Source of the DNA: Streptomyces albus subsp. chlorinus
Lineage (GTDB): Bacteria; Actinomycetota; Actinomycetes; Streptomycetales; Streptomycetaceae
Assembly: GCF_013302895.1 (NCBI RefSeq)
Contig: NZ_VJOK01000001.1
Location: forward strand, 6,822,463 to 6,886,462
Direction of reading: 5' to 3'
DNA length: 64,000 bases
The stretch's first letter is position 1; every line of letters begins with the position of its first letter. The notes under the pieces are model-generated. The model made no database searches and had not been told where the DNA came from. It was given only the letters and a program-made list of their open reading frames with translations. The position numbers were made by a program, and so were the translations under genes. Below, one piece after another: positions 18,659 through 25,562 of this stretch.

Positions 18659-20736
18659 GCGGACTCGACCTCCTCGGCCTGGGCGCTACCCGTTCTCACA
18701 CGCATACGCGGGGACGCCGCCGGCGGCGTCCCACGGACTTCCTGCGACTCACCGGCCGTCGACTCCTCACCGGTCTCCGGCTCCGCCCCGTCCGCTCGCG
18801 GCGGCTCCCGGGTCTCTTCCGGCCCCTGCGGCTCCAGGGGCTCACGCGTGACGACGGAGCGGTACGCGGCGTCGGCACGGACGAGCTCGCGGTGCGTGCC
18901 CGCCGCCGTGGCTCGTCCCCCGTGGACGAAGACGACCCGGTCGGCACGGTCGAGCAGCAGCGGGCTGGAGGAGAAGACCACGGTCGTCCGGCCGGAGCGC
19001 AGTCGTCGCAGCTCGCGGGCGATCCGCGCCTCGGTGTGGGAGTCGACCGCCGAGGTGGGCTCGTCCAGCACCAGGACCGGAGGGGCGGTGAACAGGGAAC
19101 GCGCCAGGGCGAGGCGCTGCCGCTGGCCGCCGGAGAGCGACCGGCCCCGCTCGGTGATCCGGGCCCGTGTCGGATCGCCGTCGGCGTCGGGGCTGCCCTG
19201 CACCAGTGCCTCCAGTACGTCGTCGCACTGTGCGGCCGCCAATGCCTGCTGGACGCTCACCTCACCGGAGGAGGGGACCTCGAACAGCTCGGCGAGTGTT
19301 CCCGACAGCAGCACCGGGTCCTTGTCCTGCACCAGGACTGCCGTGCGGGCCTGCTCCAGCGGCATGCGGTCCAGCGGTTCGCCGTCCAGCAGGACGGACG
19401 CCGGGACCGAGGCCGTGGCGGGCCGCTGCTCACCGTCGCCGAGCGCGGTGCCGCCGTCCGCCCCCGAGGGAGGGTGCCCTCCCAGCCGCTCGGCGAGGCG
19501 CCCGGCCGCGTCCGGGTCGCCGCAGACCACGGCCGTCAGCACCCCGGTCGGCGCGTGCAGAGCCGTGACGGGGTCGTACAGGCCCTGCCGCAGGTCTCTC
19601 CCCCCGCCGCTGCCGTTTCCGTCCGTTCTCACGTTCGCGCTGCCGGGAGCGCTCCCGAGGCCGCTCGTACGTTCGCTGCCACCGCCGTTGGTGCGCACAC
19701 CCGCAGAGCTGTTCCCGCTGCCGTGCTCGTACTCGTGTTCGTTGCGCCGCAGGCCCAGTACCCGGGCGGCGCGCGCGGCGGAGGGGCGGGAGAAGGAGTA
19801 CGACATCGCGAACTCCCCGAAGAGCTGGAGAGGAAGGAGGAGGAAGCTGATCGCCCCGTACACGGTGACCAGCTCGCCCACCGCGATACGGCCCTCCAGT
19901 GCCAGCCGGGCTCCGTACCCCACCACGGCGATCAGCAGCAGACCCGGCAGGGCGACCTGGAGGGCTTCGATGAGTGACCACATCCGTGCCGTCCGCACGG
20001 CGGCGCGCCGCACTTCCTGCGAAGCCTTCCGGTACCGGTCGAGGAACAGCTCCTCGCCACCGATACCGCGCAGCACCCGGAGTCCGGCCACGGTGTCGGC
20101 GGCCAGTTCCGTGGCGCGCCCCGCCTTCTCCCGCTGGGCGTCCGCGCGCCGGGTCGCCCGTGGCAGCAGCGGCAGCACGGTGAGCGCCAGTGCGAGCATG
20201 CCGACGCAGGCCAGCAGTCCGAGCTGCGGCTGGTACACGGCCAGGGCCGCGCACACACCCAGCGTCGTCAGCAGGGCCGCGCTGAAGCGGGAGACCGCTT
20301 CGACGCACCATCCGATGCGTTCGATGTCACCGGTCGAGACGGCGACCACTTCTCCGGCCGCGACCCGGCGGGTGAGCGTGGCGCCCAGGTCGGCCGTACG
20401 GCGGGCCAGCAACTGTTGGACGCGCGCGGCGGCGGTGATCCAGTTGGTGACGGCCACCCGGTGCAGCATCGTGTCGCCGACGGTCACCGATACGGTGGCG
20501 ACGGCCATCGCCACGCCGGCCCACGCGAGGTCCGCGCCCGAACGGTGCACCACGGCGTTCACCGCCATCCCGGCGACCGCGGGGAACGACGCGATCGAGG
20601 CGAGGTGCAGCACACCCCAGCCCAGCGCCTTCAGCTGGCCGCCCGTCTGCTTGCGGCCCAACCACAGGAGCAGCCGGAAACCCGACCGTACGTCCGGGTC
20701 TCCGGGGTCTTCGTAGGGGAGGTCGCGAATCTGCAT
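18655..20736 (-). CDS. ABC exporter subunit (TMD-NBD), partner lacking Walker A
   Basis: 693 residues: a six-helix exporter membrane domain, then a nucleotide-binding domain. Here the signature (LSGGQRQRLALAR, near 531) and Walker B (VLVLDEPTS, near 552) are intact. The P-loop is gone: the matching segment reads VVCGDPDAAGRLAERL near residue 400, with no GxxGxGK[ST]. The H-loop histidine is replaced in VVFSSSPLLL near 583. A low-complexity Ser/Gly/Asn insert (about residues 325-370) separates the domains, and an acidic/basic tail extends the C-terminus. It is the first gene of the exporter operon. Confidence 0.92.
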   Translation of the reverse strand: MQIRDLPYEDPGDPDVRSGFRLLLWLGRKQTGGQLKALGWGVLHLASIASFPAVAGMAVNAVVHRSGADLAWAGVAMAVATVSVTVGDTMLHRVAVTNWITAAARVQQLLARRTADLGATLTRRVAAGEVVAVSTGDIERIGWCVEAVSRFSAALLTTLGVCAALAVYQPQLGLLACVGMLALALTVLPLLPRATRRADAQREKAGRATELAADTVAGLRVLRGIGGEELFLDRYRKASQEVRRAAVRTARMWSLIEALQVALPGLLLIAVVGYGARLALEGRIAVGELVTVYGAISFLLLPLQLFGEFAMSYSFSRPSAARAARVLGLRRNEHEYEHGSGNSSAGVRTNGGGSERTSGLGSAPGSANVRTDGNGSGGGRDLRQGLYDPVTALHAPTGVLTAVVCGDPDAAGRLAERLGGHPPSGADGGTALGDGEQRPATASVPASVLLDGEPLDRMPLEQARTAVLVQDKDPVLLSGTLAELFEVPSSGEVSVQQALAAAQCDDVLEALVQGSPDADGDPTRARITERGRSLSGGQRQRLALARSLFTAPPVLVLDEPTSAVDSHTEARIARELRRLRSGRTTVVFSSSPLLLDRADRVVFVHGGRATAAGTHRELVRADAAYRSVVTREPLEPQGPEETREPPRADGAEPETGEESTAGESQEVRGTPPAASPRMRVRTGSAQAEEVESA

Positions 20737-21097
20737 GAGGTTCCAGTCGGTCGACGAAGCACACTCGGTGAAATGCGGTCTCGGACCGCCCGGCGGCAGC
20801 CTGCCGTGCGGACGACGGACGGGCCGGAGGACGGACGGGGCGAACGGGGCGGTCAGTGAGGACAGGTCAGGACGGTCACAGCGAACGCGGTCATGGGCGG
20901 TCCGGAGGGGCGTGCGAGGGGCTCGTATGTCGGTGAAGCGGTCTGGTGGAGGCGGGTGCGCCTATCAGGAGGCGGGCATGCGTAGGGGCAGGGGGCGGCC
21001 CTGCGGGTGTGCGCCGATCCCATCCGGTGACCGGTGCTCCTGGCAAAGGGTTTTACCCGGAAGCGGCACACTTCCGGCCAATGCGAGGATGGAGGAC
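20737..21097. other. Divergent intergenic region with hairpin
   Basis: About 360 bases between the divergent ABC exporter and L,D-transpeptidase genes; no open frame here looks like a gene. A 7-bp inverted repeat ccggaag/cttccgg with a 7-base loop lies at 21057-21077, about 20 bases before the transpeptidase start, and could be an operator or leader hairpin. Promoters for both genes should lie here but none is clear by eye. Confidence 0.4.
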
Positions 21098-21967
21098 ATG
21101 CGCATAGGTGGGGCAGGACGGACAGGCGGCAAAGCGACGGCACACGGGCGCACCACGGGCCGCCCCCAGGATCCGACGGCGGCCAGGGCCAGAGCGCGGG
21201 CCAAGGCAAAGGCGGCCCTTGTGGCCGCGGCGGGCGGCACGGTGCTGGCGGTATTGCTCGCCGGCTGCGGTTCCGGCGACGGCGATCAGGCCTCCGAGCG
21301 CGCGGCCGGCCACGCGAAGAAGGCCGGCCCGGGGAACGGCGCCCAGGCGTCCGAGTCATCGGCCCGGGCCGAGCTGGCCAAGGACCCGACGCGGATCCCC
21401 CGGGTGGGGGACAGGCTCCAGGCCAGGATTCCCGCGAACAGCGCCCAGGTGGTGGCTGTCGAGGGAGCGGGCAAGGACTCGGCGGACGCGACGGTGCGCC
21501 TCTACACCCGGCAGGGTGAGAAGTGGCGCATGGAGCACACATGGGCCGCGCACAACGGCAAGAAGGGGTGGACGCACAGCCACCGTCAGGGTGACAAGCG
21601 CAGCCCTGTCGGTGTCTTCACGCTCTCCGACGCCGGCGGCGTACTGCCGCAGCCGGACGCCAAGCTGCCGTACGCCCACACGTCCGCGTTCACGCCGCCC
21701 ACGTACTGGCCGAAGAAGACCCGGCACGACTTCGACCATGTGATCGCCATCGACTACAACCGCGTCAAGGGCACTTCCCCCCTCGACCCGACCCGGCCGC
21801 AGGGCCAGGCCAAGGGGGGCAGTATCTGGCTGCACATGGACCACGGCAGCGGTACGTCCGGGTGTGTGAGCCTCTCCAAGTCCGGGATGGAGACGCTGCT
21901 GCGCACCCTGGACCCGAAGAAGCACCCTGTGGTGGTCATGGGGGACAAGGCGTCGCTCAAGGGCTGA
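21098..21967 (+). CDS. L,D-transpeptidase family lipoprotein
   Basis: 289 residues. An unusually long basic N-region (about 35 residues) precedes a hydrophobic core ending in the lipobox LLAGC, so it should be a lipoprotein on the outer face of the membrane. The C-terminal catalytic YkuD-type domain has SPVGVFTL, then HMDHG near residue 246 and SGCVSLS with the likely nucleophile cysteine near 256. Such enzymes make 3-3 cross-links in peptidoglycan or act in related cell-wall reactions. ATG 21098 follows GGAGG at short spacing; ATG 21089 is the alternative. The His and Cys motifs are complete. Confidence 0.85.
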   Translation: MRIGGAGRTGGKATAHGRTTGRPQDPTAARARARAKAKAALVAAAGGTVLAVLLAGCGSGDGDQASERAAGHAKKAGPGNGAQASESSARAELAKDPTRIPRVGDRLQARIPANSAQVVAVEGAGKDSADATVRLYTRQGEKWRMEHTWAAHNGKKGWTHSHRQGDKRSPVGVFTLSDAGGVLPQPDAKLPYAHTSAFTPPTYWPKKTRHDFDHVIAIDYNRVKGTSPLDPTRPQGQAKGGSIWLHMDHGSGTSGCVSLSKSGMETLLRTLDPKKHPVVVMGDKASLKG

Positions 21968-22053
21968 GCGACGCCTTCCCCGCCCTGTCCGTCGTGCCCG
22001 GGCAGGCCGGCCCCCGGGGAACAAGCGCCTCGAGAACCGGTCTCGCCCGAGTT

Positions 22054-22143
22054 GGATCCGCAGGGACCGGCGCCGCGCAAGCCGGACCCGTGGGGACCGG
22101 TTCCGCACAGGCCGGTCCCATAGGAATCGGTTCCATGCGGGCA
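22054..22143. repeat. Three imperfect 30-bp tandem repeats
   Basis: Three consecutive 30-base units starting ggatccgcag, ggacccgtgg and ggtcccatag share the core gggaccgg(c/t)(g/t)ccgc...; a fourth, more diverged unit may lie just upstream. They are in the gap between the convergent transpeptidase and GH109 genes. The period of 30 gives a ten-residue repeat on the minus strand (for example GPACAEPVPT), but no start or ribosome site supports translation there. Confidence 0.6.
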
Positions 22144-22168
22144 GGCCCCGGCGCAAGGAGAGGGCCGG

Positions 22169-23584
22169 TCACTCTTCCGGCTTCTCGGAGTCCACGCCGG
22201 GCCGCTTCTTCTTCCACAGCCCGCGCGTGAAGTCGGGGAACTCCTGGGGGGTGCCCTGCGCCTTGATGGAGGCGTGGCTCAGTGGCACGGGCGCGGTCCA
22301 GGTCGCGGCGTCGTACACGTCGAAGTCGGGCACCAGTCCGAGTCGCATGCACTGCATGAGGCGGAAGAGCATGAGGTAGTCCATGCCGCCGTGCCCGCCG
22401 GGCGGATTGGCGTGTTCTTTCCACAGCCAGTGGTCGTGGTCCTTGTACGTGTCGAAGTCGCCCCACTTGTCACCGGACATGTCCGGCTCCAGGTAGATGC
22501 GGGGAGGGTAGTCCTCGAAGACGCCCTTGGTGCCGCCGAGGATGTTGAGCCGGGAGTAGGGATGGGGGTTGGAGACGTCCTGCTCCAGGCGGATGACCCG
22601 GCCCTTGGCGGTCTGGACGAGGCTGATGGCCATGTCGCTCTTGACGTACGTCTCCTTCCAGCTCTCGTCGTCCGGCGGCATGTGCTCCTCGCGGTAGGCC
22701 GCCAGGCCGAGTGCGGGGGAGCCGAAGGTGGTGATGCGGACGGCCCGGTCACCGCGGTTGATGTCCATATAGGTGGCGGCGGGGCCGAAGCCGTGATTCG
22801 GGTACAGGTCCCCCTTGAGCCGGGTGTGCCACTTGCGGCGCCAGGGTCCCTCGTAATAGTCGGGGTCGAACATCAGCCCGCGCAGGTCGTGCAGATAGGC
22901 GCCGGCGCTGTGCAGCAGGTCGCCGAAGAGCCCCTGATGGGCCATGCGCAGGACGCGCATCTCGTTCTGCCCGTACACGCAGTTCTCCAGCTGCATGCAG
23001 TGCCTGCGGGTGGTCTCCGAGAGATCGACCAGCTCCCACAGCTGCTTCAGCTCCATCGCGATCGGACACTCGACCCCGACGTGTTTGCCGCCCTTCAGCG
23101 CGGCCTTGGCCATCTCGAAGTGCCAGTCCCACGGGGTGGCGACGTAGACGAAGTCGAGATCACCGCGTCCGCACAGCTTCTCGAAGTCGTGGTCGCCCTT
23201 GGTGTAGAGAGCGGGCGCGGGTTGGCCCGCGTCGGTGACCTTCTTCGCCGCCCGCTCGGTCTTCTCCCGTACGGGGTCGCACAATGCGACGACCCGCACC
23301 CCTTCCAGCGCCAGGAACAGGTCGATCATGCTGCCGCCGCGCTGGCCCAGACCGATGATGCCGACCCGGACCGTGCCGCGTTCCTCGAACGGTACGCCGA
23401 TCATCGTCCGGCCCTTGCGGGGCGGTGTCACCGGCTGGGTTCCGCCCGCTGTCGCCGCCGTGGCAGTGCCGGGCGACGCCGCGTCGGCAGCCGGTGTGCC
23501 CAGCGCGCCGATTCCCAGGCCGGCTCCCGCGGCTCCGGCACCCCGCAGCACGGAACGGCGGCTGAATCCTTGCTCGTCACTCAT
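22169..23584 (-). CDS. GH109-type alpha-N-acetylgalactosaminidase / Gfo-Idh-MocA oxidoreductase, Tat-exported
   Basis: 471 residues. A twin-arginine signal (SRRSVLRGAG at residues 8-17) is followed by an NAD-binding Rossmann fold (VRVGIIGLGQRGG near 73-85). The catalytic-domain motifs VYVATPWDWHFEMAKAAL, VECPIAMELKQLWELV and NHGFGPAATYMDINRGD are those of GH109 enzymes, which use tightly bound NAD to cleave alpha-GalNAc. Tat export fits folding around NAD before secretion. ATG 23584 follows GGGAGA at good spacing. It is divergent from the alpha-amylase, and a site resembling the DasR operator lies 68-83 bases upstream, which suggests control by amino-sugar availability. Confidence 0.85.
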   Translation of the reverse strand: MSDEQGFSRRSVLRGAGAAGAGLGIGALGTPAADAASPGTATAATAGGTQPVTPPRKGRTMIGVPFEERGTVRVGIIGLGQRGGSMIDLFLALEGVRVVALCDPVREKTERAAKKVTDAGQPAPALYTKGDHDFEKLCGRGDLDFVYVATPWDWHFEMAKAALKGGKHVGVECPIAMELKQLWELVDLSETTRRHCMQLENCVYGQNEMRVLRMAHQGLFGDLLHSAGAYLHDLRGLMFDPDYYEGPWRRKWHTRLKGDLYPNHGFGPAATYMDINRGDRAVRITTFGSPALGLAAYREEHMPPDDESWKETYVKSDMAISLVQTAKGRVIRLEQDVSNPHPYSRLNILGGTKGVFEDYPPRIYLEPDMSGDKWGDFDTYKDHDHWLWKEHANPPGGHGGMDYLMLFRLMQCMRLGLVPDFDVYDAATWTAPVPLSHASIKAQGTPQEFPDFTRGLWKKKRPGVDSEKPEE

Positions 23585-23913
23585 CAGGTCTCCCGCAGGT
23601 CGCTGCACGTCGGATGGGTGAGCCGGGCTTGTGAACCCGGCTATGGACCTTGGTGGTTGAGACCAGTGATGCGCAAGAGTGCGGACTTGGACTCTCGTTG
23701 CCCGTGGATGGACTTCTGGTGCCGCAAAACCTTGCAGCAATTCACTGGAGATTCTTGCTGAGCCTCTTGACGCGTCTCCGACGGGCGGGCAGTCTCCCGG
23801 CCGTACCCATGAACCCGCCCGGTGCGACGGCGTGTTCATGTCCCCCCACGGTGGCCCAGGCGCCTGGCTGCCTTCCGGGCATTCCCATGCCCGTACACCG
23901 AAGGAGCCGCACG
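23585..23913. other. Divergent promoter region of GH109 and alpha-amylase genes
   Basis: About 330 bases without a gene. From left to right it holds an inverted repeat agccggg/cccggct (23621-23642), a DasR-like palindrome (23652-23667), and a short palindrome TTGCAGCAA (23732-23740) with a second CTTGC copy at 23754. The last two resemble repeated elements seen before Streptomyces amylase and chitinase genes. A TTGACG at 23767 could be a -35 box but no clear -10 follows it. Confidence 0.5.
23652..23667 (-). promoter_or_regulatory. Putative DasR-type operator (dre-like)
   Basis: GGTGGTTGAGACCAGT matches the published DasR responsive element (ACTGGTCTAGACCACT, read in reverse complement as AGTGGTCTAGACCAGT) at 13 of 16 positions, with both outer GTGGT/ACCAG arms nearly intact. 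It lies 68-83 bases upstream of the GH109 start. DasR is the GntR/HutC-type repressor of GlcNAc metabolism in Streptomyces, so a site before an N-acetylhexosaminidase-type gene makes sense. Other HutC-subfamily regulators use similar palindromes. Confidence 0.6.
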
Positions 23914-25401
23914 ATGAGAAGACGACTGCTCAACGCGAGCACGGCAGGGGTGCTGGCCGTGAGCGGACTGCTGGCCACTGCGCCTTGGCAAGCCCAGGCA
24001 ACGGCTTCCCCTCACGGGTCGCGGACAGCCTCCCCCCACGACATGCGGACGGCCTCTCCCCACGAGCCGCGGACGGCCCCCCTCCGTGGCTCACGGGCCG
24101 CATCGCCTCACACGCAGCAGGCCGCGCCGCCCGGCGGACGGGCCGTCACCGCGACCCTGTTCGAGCGCCCCTTCACCTCCGTCGCCCAGGAGTGCACGGA
24201 TACGCTCGGCCCGGCCGGATACGGCTATGTCGAGGTCTCGCCGGCCACCGAACACATCCAGGGTGACCAGTGGTGGACGTCCTACCAGCCGGTCAGCTAC
24301 AAGATCGCCGGACGGCTGGGGAGCCGTGCCGATTTCGCGCACATGGTCGAGACATGCGAGGCGGCAGGCGTCAAGGTCATCGCCGACGCCGTCATCAACC
24401 ACATGTCCTCCGGCTCGGGAACCGGCACCGGTGGCACGTCGTACACCAAGTACGGCTATCCCGGCACCTACGAGGACGCCGACTTCCACACCTGCCGGCG
24501 GGACATCAAGGACTACACCGACCGCGGAGACGTGCAGAGCTGCGAACTGGTGGGGCTGGCCGACCTCGACACCGGCAGCGAGAAGGTACGCGCCGCCCTC
24601 GCCCGCTACCTCGACGATCTGCGCTCCCTCGGTGTGGCGGGCTTCCGGATCGACGCCGCCAAGCACATCGCGGCCGACGACCTGGCGGCGGTCAAGGCCA
24701 GGATGATCCAGGACCCGGGCTTCTGGGTCAGCGAGGTGATCCACGGCGAGGGCGAGGCGGTGCAGCCGGGTGAGTACACCGGCGTCGGGGACGTCGACGA
24801 GTTCCGCTACGGGCGCCATCTCAAGAGCGCCTTCCAAGGCGGTGACCTCGGCTCGCTGCGAACCGTCGGGGACGGCAAGCTGGAGAGCGGGTCGGCCCGC
24901 ACCTTCGTCGACAACTGGGACACCGAACGCAACGGCTCCACCCTCACCTACAAGGACGGGCCCGCCCACACCCTCGCCAACGTCTTCCTGCTCGCGCATC
25001 CCTACGGCTCGCCCAATGTCCACTCGGGCTACGAGTTCACCGACAACGACGCGGGCCCGCCCGGTGGCGACACCGGCTGGACCGGGTTCCACGCCCGGCC
25101 CGAGATCACCGGCATGGTCGGCTTCCGCAACGCGGTAGGCCAGGCGGAACTGACCCATTGGTGGTCCGAGGGCCCAGCCCTCGCCTTCGGACGCGGCGAC
25201 AAGGGTTTCGTCGCGCTCAACAACGGGGACCGCGAGCTGAACCGCACGTTCCGGACCTCGCTGCCCGAGGGCACGTACTGCAACGTGGCCTCCGCGCAGG
25301 GCGGCTGCGGACAGAAGGTGACGGTCGCCGCCGACGGTACCGCCCAGCTGACGGTGCCGGCCCGGAGCGCGGTCGCCCTCCATGTGAACGCGACCGGTTG
25401 A
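23914..25401 (+). CDS. Secreted alpha-amylase, GH13 (subfamily 32-like)
   Basis: 495 residues from ATG 23914, with AAGGAG upstream. A signal peptide (MRRRLLNASTAG..., cleavage near QAQA) is followed by a 35-residue low-complexity linker of eight-residue repeats. The GH13 conserved regions are DAVINH (I), GFRIDAAKH with the nucleophile Asp near 246 (II), WVSEVI with the acid/base Glu near 274 (III) and FVDNWDTER (IV). WDTER instead of the commoner HDTQR is the form I recall for Streptomyces amylases. A C-terminal beta domain closes the protein; no starch-binding CBM20 is present. It degrades starch outside the cell. Likely controlled by a LacI-type maltose regulator acting upstream. Confidence 0.93.
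   Translation: MRRRLLNASTAGVLAVSGLLATAPWQAQATASPHGSRTASPHDMRTASPHEPRTAPLRGSRAASPHTQQAAPPGGRAVTATLFERPFTSVAQECTDTLGPAGYGYVEVSPATEHIQGDQWWTSYQPVSYKIAGRLGSRADFAHMVETCEAAGVKVIADAVINHMSSGSGTGTGGTSYTKYGYPGTYEDADFHTCRRDIKDYTDRGDVQSCELVGLADLDTGSEKVRAALARYLDDLRSLGVAGFRIDAAKHIAADDLAAVKARMIQDPGFWVSEVIHGEGEAVQPGEYTGVGDVDEFRYGRHLKSAFQGGDLGSLRTVGDGKLESGSARTFVDNWDTERNGSTLTYKDGPAHTLANVFLLAHPYGSPNVHSGYEFTDNDAGPPGGDTGWTGFHARPEITGMVGFRNAVGQAELTHWWSEGPALAFGRGDKGFVALNNGDRELNRTFRTSLPEGTYCNVASAQGGCGQKVTVAADGTAQLTVPARSAVALHVNATG
24001..24114 (+). repeat. 24-bp tandem repeat inside the amylase gene
   Basis: Four 24-base units and part of a fifth, beginning acggcttccc, acagcctccc, acggcctctc, acggcccccc and gccgcatcgc. 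Each encodes an eight-residue block of the type T-A-S-P-H-x-x-R. The repeat lies between the signal peptide and the catalytic barrel, where such enzymes normally start directly, and so encodes an extra flexible linker. Unit 4 has diverged most (TAPLRGSR). Confidence 0.8.
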
Positions 25402-25519
25402 CGGACCCGGGGCGGGCCGTCGCGCGCGGTGCGCCCCCGGGCTGCTGGACGAGCATCGCCGGCCCCCGCGTTGCCGGGCGCCCCTGGCTGCCGTCTCTCT
25501 CGTGCCGGATCCCCGGCTG

Positions 25520-25546
25520 CCGGGCTCCCGCATCGCGGGAGCCCGG
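25520..25546. terminator. Strong bidirectional terminator hairpin
   Basis: Perfect 12-bp stem ccgggctcccgc / gcgggagcccgg with a 3-base loop (atc), placed between the convergent amylase and FAD/Fe-S dehydrogenase genes, 16 bases beyond the latter's stop codon. Very GC-rich and stable; no U-tract. Confidence 0.8.
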
Positions 25547-25562
25547 CCCGTTGAGCCCCGGT

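Noticed and set aside
12683..20716. A 2677-residue open frame on the plus strand
   Set aside because: It lies entirely opposite the thioesterase, helicase and ABC genes. Its protein is Arg/Ser/Gly-rich antisense sequence without domains, a known artefact of high GC DNA.
21957..22466. Minus-strand frame with ten-residue repeats GPACAEPVPT
   Set aside because: Attractive because of the repeat, but it overlaps the GH109 coding region in another frame and has no ribosome site; treated as a DNA repeat only.
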